From assembly GCF_947498825.1 (NCBI RefSeq), contig NZ_CANMLV010000020.1, positions 27,331-91,330 of the forward strand: 64,000 bases of DNA, in the 5' to 3' direction. This stretch comes from an uncultured Cedecea sp. (lineage in GTDB: Bacteria > Pseudomonadota > Gammaproteobacteria > Enterobacterales > Enterobacteriaceae). The position numbers were made by a program, and so were the translations under genes. Below the pieces are notes generated by a model. That model ran no database searches, had not been told where the DNA came from, and saw only the letters and a list, made by a program, of their open reading frames with translations. How positions within the stretch are numbered: the stretch's first letter is position 1; each line of letters begins with the position of its first letter. This document shows positions 9,076 through 17,141 of this stretch, one piece after another.

Positions 9076-9618
9076 TCAAAAGCGGAAACCCGCCCCTATA
9101 TTTACGCCATTAAGTGATATGTGGTCATCAGACTTAGAATTCGTTCTCTCATAGCCGATATTCACAGAGAGGTTCTGCATCGGATTGATAACAACACCCG
9201 CGCCATAAGCAACCGAAGTCGCATTATGTTCGCTCTTATCTAAAAAATGAAAACGGGCCTCTGTATACTGAATTTTTGTATACGCCACCCCTGCCAGAGC
9301 ATAGAAACTCACATAATCATTAACACGATATGCAGGGCCTGCCAGCAGAGTGTAATATTTTAAATCTATTTGTTTATTACAGACAGGATAATTTCTTTTT
9401 CTGGAGTCATTGTTTTTCATATAGGTAAATGAACTCATAAAACTGACGGGAGAATTCCACTCATAGCGATACTGGGCGTTCATGCCACTAATACTTTTAA
9501 AATCCTTGACCTTACCCTCTGAATACCCCAGAGAAAAAGAGTGATTATTTGTACTGGCATTAGCATTAACAATGACAAACGAAGACAACAAACATCCAAT
9601 AAAAACTTTCCTTGACAT
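9076..9618 (-). CDS. Ail/OmpX-like outer-membrane beta-barrel protein
   Basis: The 180-residue product has an N-terminal signal peptide (about residues 1-21, ending NANA) and then an Ail/Lom/OmpX-type eight-stranded barrel: HSFSLGYSEGKVKDF at the start, alternating aromatic strands, YTLLAGPAYRVNDYVSFYALAGVAYTK, and the terminal NIGAGFRF ending in phenylalanine as outer-membrane proteins do. Related proteins (Ail, PagC, OmpX, Rck) act in adhesion and serum resistance, but function here is not shown. An AAGGATTA ribosome site precedes the ATG. Base composition is AT-richer than the neighbours, consistent with acquired DNA. Confidence 0.82.
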   Translation of the reverse strand: MSRKVFIGCLLSSFVIVNANASTNNHSFSLGYSEGKVKDFKSISGMNAQYRYEWNSPVSFMSSFTYMKNNDSRKRNYPVCNKQIDLKYYTLLAGPAYRVNDYVSFYALAGVAYTKIQYTEARFHFLDKSEHNATSVAYGAGVVINPMQNLSVNIGYERTNSKSDDHISLNGVNIGAGFRF

Positions 9619-9820
9619 AAATAATCCTTTTAAAAAAACACGTTAATCAACCGACTAAATTAGATATTAAAAAATAATTTTTGATAAGAGACATTATGCT
9701 TAAATACAACACTTAACCCCGAAAAAAGCGTTTTATAAAAACACAAGCAAGACAAGCAAGTTCACTTTTATTGATACTACTTCATAACAAAAATAATACT
9801 CAATTAATGATTACCATCAA

Positions 9821-9949
9821 TATATACCCTAAATAATTCAAGTTGCTTGTAGGCGCAGAGTCAATCCTGGCGATGAGCATAGATAAACTATGTGATTCGG
9901 CAGGATTGACGAAGGTAACGCCCAAGCAACTTGAAGTATGACGGGTATA
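9821..9949 (+). repeat. 129-bp palindromic repeat, left inverted copy
   Basis: Written out base by base, this copy is the exact reverse complement of 14916-15044 over all 129 positions. It is of the same family as the 8839 copy but differs internally (central caatcctgg...caggattg arms). It forms the left boundary of the accessory module. Confidence 0.92.
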
Positions 9950-10152
9950 AATAGATAACATAAGCATTACCTTTTACGATAACCTTTATGACATAAAAGC
10001 CTGTTAATATACTTCCCACTTAAGTCTTATATTTTATTTTTAAGTAGATTCCTTCTGAAACAACCTTGCTTTTATTACGAAGAAGATGATAATTTCTGTG
10101 AACTATGAATCCATTTGATATCGCGTTATTAATTTATACGCAAATTAATAAT

Positions 10153-10176
10153 TTCATTCATTCATTCATTCATTCA
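10153..10176 (+). repeat. TTCA tetranucleotide repeat, six units
   Basis: Six consecutive TTCA units are followed by TGAAAT, so the tract is also flanked by ATTTCA/TGAAAT. It lies in the AT-rich gap about 535 nt upstream of the Ail-like gene start, which is on the other strand, and about 80 nt before the doubtful 70-codon frame. Confidence 0.85.
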
Positions 10177-10256
10177 TGAAATTAGATAAGAAATGGAATT
10201 TCAATAAAGTCATTACATTCATGTATGCTGCAGATTAGGTGTGAATCATTGTCGCA

Positions 10257-10469
10257 GTGAGTTCCGTTACTGAGACCCGTTTTGTCGGCGTGATTGATTT
10301 TAGTGGCGTCGCTTCTTATCTGCCGATGTCCATGCTTAGCGGTGTATTCATGCTCACTGCTACATCTGCGCTATACAGTGGCTGCCAGTATTGGGCTCCT
10401 TTCCTGTCTGGCCGATATGTTCCCACGAAAACCTGCTGCATGATGGTTTTCCACGGCAGCTCCGCTTAA
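10257..10469 (+). CDS. Doubtful 70-residue hypothetical protein, possibly a gene remnant
   Basis: The frame begins with GTG and encodes a cysteine- and methionine-rich peptide starting SSVTETRFVGVIDFSGVASY. The segment is GC-richer than its flanks. It faintly recalls the small phage-satellite Icd/Ash-type hypothetical proteins of enterobacteria, but that is from memory and no domain can be named. No convincing ribosome site is seen. It may be a fragment of a lost gene. Confidence 0.2.
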   Translation: MSSVTETRFVGVIDFSGVASYLPMSMLSGVFMLTATSALYSGCQYWAPFLSGRYVPTKTCCMMVFHGSSA

Positions 10470-10634
10470 CATGACACCGCAAACTTAAACATCTGTTCCC
10501 ATAAATCGCATTCTTATTGTTCCCCTGCCAAGAAAAAATTCACTTTTGTTAAGACTATGCGGTAATGTCCCCAGACAGGACATTTTCAATAGGCCAACAT
10601 TCATTGGCCCCTCAAATCATTTAGGACACAAGGC

Positions 10635-11618
10635 TTACAGCTGAGTGATACGTGTATCTGCGATGGTTTCCGCGAAATGTTTCCCAAATAAGTCTGCGGG
10701 CGTCTGGAAACCAGGCTTTGCATCTCCCGCCAGCACTCTTCGCGCTGCCTCCGCTGCGGCTATCGCAGTAAAACTGTATCCATTAACCGTGTCTAGCAGC
10801 ATTTGTACTGTCTTTCCTTCAGCGTCTACTATTTCGGCAACAGCCTGGTAACGACTGCTTTCACGCTCTTTTGCTGAAGGGCCATCGGGTAATGTAGATA
10901 AATCCCCTTGTGGAAACCCAATCCCACTAACGTGTACAAATGTAGAGATGTCAGGGATGCCCGTTGTTTTCCAGACAGTGACCAGGTCCGGCAGGGTTAC
11001 TGGAAAACATTCTCGTGCACCACTGCCAAAATCAAAAGATCTCAGTTCGCCGGGGTCCTTTGGCACCAGCTGTCCATTGAGCCTTATGAGACATTCAGGC
11101 GATAAATTCTCCATCGCGCTCACAGCTGAGCCCCGTGACATTGATCCGGCCACGTTCAGTGCCAGAGAAATGCTTATAGGATACTTTACCCGTTCTGCGG
11201 CATGTACTGCGAGGCACCCCAGCATTGCTACCGATCCTCCACACCCCGGTAGCAGCATAACGCCTGCAGCGCTCGCATCCTCTTCATAGGCTTCAGCCAG
11301 CCTGTAACTGTCCTGTTCTGCGGCAATATCGAGATAGTGAATCTTATTGCGTACCGCTGCGTTTATCAGGGCATCGGCAGTGTATGCAAAAGGCCCTGCG
11401 CAGTTGAGCAATACCGTAACACTTGCCAGCGCCTCATCTATTTCAGACGGATTTTCAAGAGAGAAGACTTTGTATGGTAAGTTTAGCTCACTGGCCATAG
11501 CGACAAGTTTATCTTCACTGCGGCCTGCAATAGTCATCGGTATGCCCGAATCTAATGCGTGTTTAACAATCATGCTTCCTGTATACCCGGTAGCGCCATA
11601 GATCATCATAGTTTTCAT
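10635..11618 (-). CDS. Saccharopine dehydrogenase-like NAD(P)-binding protein
   Basis: This 327-residue protein has an N-terminal Rossmann motif MIYGATGYTGSMI, then TIAGRSEDKL and LLNCAGPFAYTADALINAA, the signature of the saccharopine dehydrogenase / trans-acting enoyl reductase superfamily. The start at 11618 is preferred to the ATG at 11624 because the AGGA ribosome site overlaps the first ATG but sits 5 nt before the second. The substrate is unknown. It is the first gene inside the left 129-bp repeat and shares its strand with the VOC and SDR genes beyond it. Confidence 0.78.
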   Translation of the reverse strand: MKTMMIYGATGYTGSMIVKHALDSGIPMTIAGRSEDKLVAMASELNLPYKVFSLENPSEIDEALASVTVLLNCAGPFAYTADALINAAVRNKIHYLDIAAEQDSYRLAEAYEEDASAAGVMLLPGCGGSVAMLGCLAVHAAERVKYPISISLALNVAGSMSRGSAVSAMENLSPECLIRLNGQLVPKDPGELRSFDFGSGARECFPVTLPDLVTVWKTTGIPDISTFVHVSGIGFPQGDLSTLPDGPSAKERESSRYQAVAEIVDAEGKTVQMLLDTVNGYSFTAIAAAEAARRVLAGDAKPGFQTPADLFGKHFAETIADTRITQL

Positions 11619-11689
11619 ATTCATCCTGTGTAACAGTGCACCCGTTATGCTGGTGTAGCATCTGAGTTCATTTAGTAAGCGTGTACGGC

Positions 11690-12091
11690 TTATGGATTGT
11701 GTTGCCAGCTTTTATAGACAAACTCAATGCTATATCCGTCTGGGTCTCTGACCTGGGCTGCGTAATAACGGGGGTCATAATGCTTCTGTGCTCCCGGTGG
11801 GTGAATTTCGGTTGCACCAGCAGCAAGAGCTTCAGCATGCGCCGCGTTAACCATGGACTCCGATTCTGCGATGAAACCTACGTGGACAGCATCAGCGCAA
11901 ACAGTCCCCTGCCTGAGCCAGAAAAATATCCGGCCATTTGCACCGAATCCTTTGAGGTCAGGGTGTCCGTGAGGCCCCTGCGCACCGTCATAGTCATGGC
12001 GGTTTACGATGCCAAGAACAGGCAGTACGCGCTCATAAAATGCGATTGAACGTACAGGGTCACTGACTGAGATAAAAATATGATCAAGCAA
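11690..12091 (-). CDS. VOC (glyoxalase/bleomycin-resistance) family protein
   Basis: The 133-residue protein matches the vicinal-oxygen-chelate fold: LDHIFISVSDPVRSIAFYERVLPVLG at the start, FWLRQG in the middle, and YDPRYYAAQVRDPDGYSIEFVYK at the end, where the glutamate is the usual metal ligand. Translation seems to begin at TTG (12091), since AAGGA lies 9 nt before it and the frame offers no earlier ATG. It lies 14 nt after the SDR gene and is probably co-transcribed with it. Substrate is unknown. Confidence 0.8.
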   Translation of the reverse strand: MLDHIFISVSDPVRSIAFYERVLPVLGIVNRHDYDGAQGPHGHPDLKGFGANGRIFFWLRQGTVCADAVHVGFIAESESMVNAAHAEALAAGATEIHPPGAQKHYDPRYYAAQVRDPDGYSIEFVYKSWQHNP

Positions 12092-12105
12092 AATAAATTC
12101 CTTTA

Positions 12106-12849
12106 TCAGACGTTATAGCCACCCGCAACCTCGATTGACTGCGCATTGATCCAGCCCCCATCGCCCGTCAGCAAAGAGGCAATCACCCGGGCGACTTCAT
12201 GAGGTTCACCAACGCGTCCCAGCGCGGTTTGTGAAGCAAGCAGAGATTCAAATTCGTCATTAAGCCCACCGCCAAGTTCTGTGCGGATTGGGCCAGGTGA
12301 TACTGCGTTCACTCTAATCCCGCGTTCGCCAAATTCCTTCGCCATGTAGCGACTCAGGACTTCAAGCCCCCCCTTAAATGCTGCGTAAGGCGCGACACCA
12401 GCGGTGGCGACGCGCGTGGTAGCGCTTGTGATATTGACAATGCAGGAGTCTCTGCGCAGAAGAGGCAGCAGCTTCTGTGTCAGAAAGAATGGCCCCTTGA
12501 GATGCACATTCATCAGGCCATCAAATTGCTCTTCAGTTACGGCTTCAATAGGGTTAAAGAGTCCATAACCGGCGTTATTAACGAGGCCATCAAGACCTGT
12601 TGTATTCCATTGTGCTTTCATCACCCGCTCAAGCTCAGCTCGGAACTCATCAAAACTACCGACGTCGCCAACATTCAGCTTCATAGCAATGGCGTTACCA
12701 CCGGAGGCTTGGATGCTCTTGACAACGGATTGCGCTGATTCAGCCTGGTTGTTCCACGTCAGAATGACGCCAAATCCACGCCTTGCACACTCGATCGCTG
12801 TGCTGGCACCAATTCCCCTGCTGCCCCCGGTAATCAGAACGTGTTTCAT
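12106..12849 (-). CDS. Short-chain dehydrogenase/reductase
   Basis: This 247-residue classical SDR has the cofactor motif LITGGSRGIGAS at residues 5-16, LVNNAGYG at about 90, the catalytic serine in NITSATT, YAAFK (Tyr-x-x-x-Lys) at about 155-159 and VSPGPIRTE. It is divergent from the AraC-type regulator gene, 138 nt away. That is the usual layout for a regulator and its target operon, here SDR, VOC and perhaps the saccharopine-dehydrogenase-like gene. Confidence 0.88.
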   Translation of the reverse strand: MKHVLITGGSRGIGASTAIECARRGFGVILTWNNQAESAQSVVKSIQASGGNAIAMKLNVGDVGSFDEFRAELERVMKAQWNTTGLDGLVNNAGYGLFNPIEAVTEEQFDGLMNVHLKGPFFLTQKLLPLLRRDSCIVNITSATTRVATAGVAPYAAFKGGLEVLSRYMAKEFGERGIRVNAVSPGPIRTELGGGLNDEFESLLASQTALGRVGEPHEVARVIASLLTGDGGWINAQSIEVAGGYNV

Positions 12850-12987
12850 GATTGCTCCTGTAAGTGAAAGTATACGCTACACAGGTTACGCACCGGGATT
12901 ATCGCTGGCTTATGCGATCCTCTTTGATTGTTGCCCGATTCTGCTTTTATGTTGTTGTGGATAACGGAGACGTGTTATCAATCTCTG

Positions 12988-13878
12988 ATGGAAAATAAAT
13001 TACGCGAACTACGAGAACTGGCATCCGGAGCCGGAAATCAGCGGACAGAGACGGGAATTCCCCGGGTAGCAATGGTGCAGGGAGAAATTCCTGAACACAG
13101 ACTTTCTGCTGTTTATGAGCCTATGATTAATCTGATCCTGACAGGTTCAAAAAGCATGACTGTCGGCGGAAGGACATTAAACTACAATCCAGCTACTTAT
13201 TTTGTCATGTCAGTAGACTTACCCGCAGTAGGAAATGTGTTCCCTGATAACGTTACAAATGCACCTTATCTGGCTGTCAGCCTGACGCCCAAGCCTGAAA
13301 TTATTGCCGATCTGCTGGACAAGATTCCCGGCACTGGTGACGCTTATCTCTATCATTCAGGATTTTCAGTAGCGCCAGTCACCCGGGAATTACTGGATGC
13401 ATGGATTAGAATGCTGTCCCTTGTCAGAAAGCCTGATGAAATTGCCGCTCTGGCTCCGGCGTATGAACGGGAAATTCTTTTTCGTGTACTGCAGGGCCCC
13501 CTTGGATGGATGCTAAGGGAGATAGCAACGCCTGAAACCCACCTTGCAAGGATTTACAAGGTGATCAACTGGATTAAGACAAACTACACACAAGCCATAC
13601 GTGTAGAGGATCTGGCTGAAATGGCAGCGCTTAGCGTGTCCGCTTTTCACCGCCACTTCCGCGCCATAACGGCCTTAAGCCCTGTGCAATACCAGAAACA
13701 AATTCGCCTGATGCATGCCCGGCTCAAGCTCGCCACATCGGGCGAAAATATTATGAATGTCGCGCTATCGGTGGGCTATCAAAGCCACACTCAGTTCAGT
13801 CGGGAATATGCAAGACAGTTTGGATTACCGCCCTCAGCTGATTTGAAAAAAATCTCCCTCAGCCATGCCCGCAATTAG
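12988..13878 (+). CDS. AraC family transcriptional regulator
   Basis: The 296-residue protein has an AraC_N domain (about 15-170, with EIPEHRLSAVYEPMINLILTG) and a C-terminal double helix-turn-helix, RVEDLAEMAALSVSAFHRHFRA and then IMNVALSVGYQSHTQFSREYARQFG. The ATG at 12988 fits the family N-terminus. The ribosome site is weak (a GGAG 19 nt upstream), and in-frame starts at 12928 or 12949 remain possible. It probably controls the divergent SDR operon. Confidence 0.85.
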   Translation: MENKLRELRELASGAGNQRTETGIPRVAMVQGEIPEHRLSAVYEPMINLILTGSKSMTVGGRTLNYNPATYFVMSVDLPAVGNVFPDNVTNAPYLAVSLTPKPEIIADLLDKIPGTGDAYLYHSGFSVAPVTRELLDAWIRMLSLVRKPDEIAALAPAYEREILFRVLQGPLGWMLREIATPETHLARIYKVINWIKTNYTQAIRVEDLAEMAALSVSAFHRHFRAITALSPVQYQKQIRLMHARLKLATSGENIMNVALSVGYQSHTQFSREYARQFGLPPSADLKKISLSHARN

Positions 13879-13906
13879 CGAAATGTGAAGATCCCCTGCC
13901 AGAATT

Positions 13907-14308
13907 TTATTCGGTTGTCCTGGCATCAAACGCAGCCTGAGCAAGTGTCACGTCAGAACTGTACTCAAGGGTCCAGTTAAATAGCGCCTGAAAGGGCGCT
14001 TCCAGAGTGCGCCCCAGGGGGGTAATGCTGTATTCAACTGCAATCTGAGACGATGGAATGACGCGACGGGCAATTATGCCGTTTCGTTCAAGACGGCGTA
14101 AGCATTGAGTCAGTGACTTCTGGGTAATACCATCCATGCACCGCTTTATCTCGTTAAACCGCAATGGCTTGCTACACAGAGCGAAAAGGATTGAGACAGA
14201 CCACTTGTCAGTTATTTGATCCAGTAATAACCGCCCTGAAGCCTTGTCCTCGCATGAATGACCGGAGGAATACTCCGGACTGTGCGCCTGCCTGTTGTCT
14301 GCTGACAT
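13907..14308 (-). CDS. HxlR family winged-helix regulator
   Basis: The 133-residue product carries the HxlR/MarR-like core: LLLDQITDKWSVSILFALCSKPLRFNEIKRCMDGITQKSLTQCLRRLERNGII, then a wing ending YSITPLGRTLE. The start at 14308 follows GGAGG with 8-nt spacing; a longer frame to 14389 lacks a ribosome site. Cysteines at the N-terminus and in LFALCSK could sense oxidants or electrophiles, as in related regulators, but this is inference. It is divergent from the SnoaL-like gene across a 97-nt gap and likely controls it. Confidence 0.85.
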   Translation of the reverse strand: MSADNRQAHSPEYSSGHSCEDKASGRLLLDQITDKWSVSILFALCSKPLRFNEIKRCMDGITQKSLTQCLRRLERNGIIARRVIPSSQIAVEYSITPLGRTLEAPFQALFNWTLEYSSDVTLAQAAFDARTTE

Positions 14309-14405
14309 ACAGTTTACCTCCGTATACCTGGGTGAAAAAAGGTGCCTAATTGACACCAAGTATCCACAGTATACCATCTGAGTCACCAATCATAAGGAGC
14401 AAATT

Positions 14406-14870
14406 ATGTCAGTATCACTCAGTGAAAATGTTGCAAACAATCTTGCTATCGTCGATTCGCTTTACCGATATGCGGCAGGAATTGATCTCAAAGACCCGGA
14501 GTTAATTAAAGGGGCCTTTACTGAAGATGCGGTGTCTGACTTCCGCCCTGCGGGAGCTAAAGCGGGTTTTGAATATCCTGTCCTGGAGGGTAAAGAAACG
14601 ATAGCTGATGCATTGCTGAATTCGCTTAAGCTGATTGTCACCACTCATTCAGTGACGAATCCACGTGTAACTATCGATGGAGATAAAGCATATCTGGAGG
14701 CGATTGTGGAAGCACAGCACTTGCCTGAATCCGATCCCTCACGCCACTATCTGATGAAAAATCGTTATGACGTTGAACTTTTAAAGCAACAAGACGGCTG
14801 GTTCATATGCCGGGTCACAGTTGATAATGTCTGGAGGAGTGGTGACCCGACAGTGCTGGCAGGAGTGTAA
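14406..14870 (+). CDS. SnoaL-like (NTF2 fold) protein
   Basis: This 154-residue protein matches the SnoaL_4 type: IVDSLYRYAAGIDLKDPELIKGAFTEDAV at the start, and TTHSVTNPRVTIDGDKAYLEAIVEAQHL with the histidine of the pocket. The family includes cyclases, isomerases and ligand-binding proteins; catalytic function cannot be inferred. A canonical AAGGAG ribosome site lies before the ATG. It is the last gene before the right 129-bp repeat. Confidence 0.8.
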   Translation: MSVSLSENVANNLAIVDSLYRYAAGIDLKDPELIKGAFTEDAVSDFRPAGAKAGFEYPVLEGKETIADALLNSLKLIVTTHSVTNPRVTIDGDKAYLEAIVEAQHLPESDPSRHYLMKNRYDVELLKQQDGWFICRVTVDNVWRSGDPTVLAGV

Positions 14871-14915
14871 GGTTTACCGGAACATTGGATAACCAGAATT
14901 TCTGATATATGCAAA

Positions 14916-15044
14916 TATACCCGTCATACTTCAAGTTGCTTGGGCGTTACCTTCGTCAATCCTGCCGAATCACATAGTTTATCTATGCTCATCGCCAGGA
15001 TTGACTCTGCGCCTACAAGCAACTTGAATTATTTAGGGTATATA
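14916..15044 (-). repeat. 129-bp palindromic repeat, right inverted copy
   Basis: Exact reverse complement of 9821-9949. Together the two copies bracket 4966 bp carrying the saccharopine-dehydrogenase-like, VOC, SDR, AraC, HxlR and SnoaL-like genes. Confidence 0.92.
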
Positions 15045-15282
15045 CTGAAATCTTTATTGTGTGTGCCTTATCTTAAAACAAGGGTGGATGAAGGAGCATT
15101 TATTCATCCATCGTTAAAAGAAAAGAAGGATGTTTCATATTCCAGGTTAATGACACCATCAGGGCCCTTCAATAGATTTTGATATCTATATAATCATTCT
15201 GATGTCCGCTTCACGCCCTGAGACATTCGACTGGCGTTCCTGTCTTCCTGTGTGCTTGCTATAGGTATACGGTAATGCAATA

Positions 15283-15308
15283 CTTGTAATGACATTTGTA
15301 ATTACAAG
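15283..15308. promoter_or_regulatory. Probable autoregulatory operator of the relB-relE pair
   Basis: CTTGTAAT (15283-15290) and ATTACAAG (15301-15308) form an inverted repeat, and within it TTGTAATTACAA (15296-15307) is a perfect 12-bp palindrome. It lies just upstream of the antitoxin ATG, where RelB/DinJ-type ribbon-helix-helix antitoxins bind to repress their own operon. Confidence 0.6.
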
Positions 15309-15319
15309 AGGTGTGAGAC

Positions 15320-15559
15320 ATGGGTAGCATCAACCTGCGTATCGACGATGAACTTAAAGCTCGTTCTTACGCTGCACTGGAAAAAATGGGAGTAACTCCC
15401 TCTGAAGCGCTTCGCCTCATGCTTGAATATATCGCTGACAATGAACGTTTGCCATTCAAACAGACACTCCTGAGTGATGAAGATGCCGAACTTGTGGAGA
15501 TAGTGAAAGAGCGCCTTCGTAATCCCAGACCTGTTCGCGTGACTCTGGACGACCTCTGA
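15320..15559 (+). CDS. relB: RelB/DinJ family antitoxin
   Basis: The 79-residue protein opens with the ribbon-helix-helix MGSINLRIDDELKARSYAALEKMGVTPSEALRLMLEYIA, diagnostic for RelB/DinJ, and has an acidic C-terminal tail for toxin binding. A GAGGTGTGAG ribosome site precedes the ATG. Its stop overlaps the toxin start by one base (TGATG), which couples translation. It neutralises the toxin and represses the operon. Confidence 0.88.
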   Translation: MGSINLRIDDELKARSYAALEKMGVTPSEALRLMLEYIADNERLPFKQTLLSDEDAELVEIVKERLRNPRPVRVTLDDL

Positions 15560-15846
15560 TGGCGTATTTTCTGGACTTTGACGAACGTGCATTAAAGGAA
15601 TGGCATAAACTTGGCGCGACGGTTAGAGAACAACTGAAAAAGAAGCTGGCAGAGGTGCTCAAATCTCCACGCATTGAAGCTAACAAGCTACGTGGGATGC
15701 CTGATTGCTACAAGATAAAGCTCAGGTCGTCTGGTTATCGACTGGTATATCAGGTCATCGATGAAAAGGTTGTCGTCTTTGTAGTATCTGTCGGGAAAAG
15801 AGAGCGCTCAGATGTTTATACCGAAGCGGTCAAACAGATCCTCTGA
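15559..15846 (+). CDS. relE: RelE family mRNA-interferase toxin
   Basis: The 95-residue basic protein begins MAYFLDFDERALKEWHKLG and contains LRGMPDCYKIKLRSSGYRLVYQV and VVVFVVSVGKRERSDVYTEA, the canonical RelE fold with the conserved arginine/lysine residues (KLR, YRLVY, KRE) used in ribosome-dependent mRNA cleavage. All key positions appear intact. It lies just outside the 129-bp inverted-repeat module. Confidence 0.9.
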   Translation: MAYFLDFDERALKEWHKLGATVREQLKKKLAEVLKSPRIEANKLRGMPDCYKIKLRSSGYRLVYQVIDEKVVVFVVSVGKRERSDVYTEAVKQIL

Positions 15847-16019
15847 ACTTCGGCAGGACATTTCTGTCTCGCAGTAAAGGTGCCACTTCTACTTTGCGTT
15901 GACAGAAAATTCACTTTTTGCTGTTCCTTTCACACCAAGAAACGTGATACCAATCACATTTTTTGATTTCTCAGGGTAATATTTTCAGTTAGTAACTATA
16001 TTCAGCATGCAAGCAGGAG

Positions 16020-16041
16020 TGATTATCATTTACATTATCAT
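16020..16041. promoter_or_regulatory. Probable Fur box
   Basis: The stretch tgattatcatttacattatc at 16020-16039 reads on the other strand as GATAATG-ta-AATGATAATCA, close to the Fur consensus of GATAAT/ATTATC repeats. It lies about 60 nt upstream of the ferric-iron binding-protein gene, so iron-replete Fur should repress the operon. Confidence 0.7.
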
Positions 16042-16097
16042 GCTATAGAAAACAGCTGTTCTTTTGATACGTTTGATAACCTCTCTGGAGTAAATGA

Positions 16098-17141
16098 ATG
16101 ACTGTATTGAGCAAACCGTCTGCGCGTCTGAAACGCATTGTTCTTGCTACCGCGCTGGTATTACCTGCCAGTTTACCAGCTTTTGCTGATGACGCGCTAA
16201 CGCTGTATACCACCCGTGAACCAGGGCTTATTCAGCCCCTGCTGGATGCCTGGACCAACGAAAGTAAGGTAAAGGTCAATACGGTTTATATTAAAGACGG
16301 TATGCTGGAACGTGTAAAAGCAGAAGGAGAGAACTCTCCTGCTGACCTGCTAATGACCGTTGATGCAGGCAATCTGATTGACCTGGTAGAAGCAGGCGTA
16401 ACGCAACCTGTCGTTTCTGAAAAATTGAATACTGCGGTGCCGAAAAATCTGCGTGGTGAAGACAATCAGTGGTATGCCCTATCGATGCGTGCCCGCGTGT
16501 TATATGCAGATAAATCATTCCCGACCGCTGACTGGCATTATGAGCAACTCAGCAATCCTGAGTACAAAGGTAAAGTCTGTCTGCGTTCCGGACAACATCC
16601 TTATAACACCGCCATGATCGCGGCGATGATCGCTCACCACGGTGAGGCGAAAACGGAAGAGTGGTTACGCGGCGTTAAAGCCAACTTAGCCCGTAAAGCA
16701 ACCGGGGGTGACCGTGACGTAGCCCGCGATATTCTCGGCGGGATCTGTGATATCGGACTGGCTAACTCTTATTATGTCGGCCATATGAAAAATGCCAAAG
16801 AAGGCAGTGATGCCCGTCAGTGGGGCGATGCGATTCAAGTGATTAAACCGACCTTCGAAGACGGTGGAACCCACGTCAATATCAGCGGTGCAGCTGTCGC
16901 ACGCCATGCTCCAAATAAAGAAAAAGCCGTTGAGCTGATGGAATATTTGGTTTCTGCTCCAGCCCAGCAGATCTACGCTAAAGCAAACTATGAATATCCT
17001 GTCGTTCAGGGCATCGAGCTTGATCCTGTCATCAAGGAGACTATCGGTGATATTCAGGTTGATGCTATCCCGCTGACTGAGGTAGTGAAACATCGTAAAC
17101 AGGCAAGTTTGCTGGTAGATAAAGTTGGATTCGATCAATAA
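16098..17141 (+). CDS. sfuA: Ferric-iron ABC transporter periplasmic binding protein
   Basis: The 347-residue protein has a signal peptide (to about residue 30, ALVLPASLPAFA) and a mature FbpA/SfuA/HitA-type transferrin-like fold starting LTLYTTREPGLIQPLLDAW. The paired iron-ligand tyrosines are visible in LANSYYVGHMKN. It binds naked Fe3+ in the periplasm. A GGAG ribosome site lies before the ATG, and the Fur box upstream supports an iron role. It is the first gene of an A-B-C operon. Confidence 0.9.
   Translation: MTVLSKPSARLKRIVLATALVLPASLPAFADDALTLYTTREPGLIQPLLDAWTNESKVKVNTVYIKDGMLERVKAEGENSPADLLMTVDAGNLIDLVEAGVTQPVVSEKLNTAVPKNLRGEDNQWYALSMRARVLYADKSFPTADWHYEQLSNPEYKGKVCLRSGQHPYNTAMIAAMIAHHGEAKTEEWLRGVKANLARKATGGDRDVARDILGGICDIGLANSYYVGHMKNAKEGSDARQWGDAIQVIKPTFEDGGTHVNISGAAVARHAPNKEKAVELMEYLVSAPAQQIYAKANYEYPVVQGIELDPVIKETIGDIQVDAIPLTEVVKHRKQASLLVDKVGFDQ

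Larger units (their letters stand above)
9619..10634. other. Long AT-rich intergenic region
   Basis: About one kilobase without a confident gene. It holds the left 129-bp repeat (9821-9949), a TTCA tetranucleotide run (10153-10176), and one doubtful 70-codon frame (10257-10469) in a patch of higher GC. Nothing else recognisable was seen. Confidence 0.6.
14871..15319. other. Intergenic region with right repeat and toxin-antitoxin promoter
   Basis: The gap contains the right inverted repeat (14916-15044), a small hairpin with 8-bp arms TGGATGAA (15085-15092) and TTCATCCA (15103-15110), and the presumed RelB operator (15283-15308). No gene was seen. Confidence 0.7.

Noticed and set aside
14940..15182. 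Open frame of 80 codons
   Set aside because: Its first third lies inside the palindromic repeat, with no ribosome site and no family resemblance.
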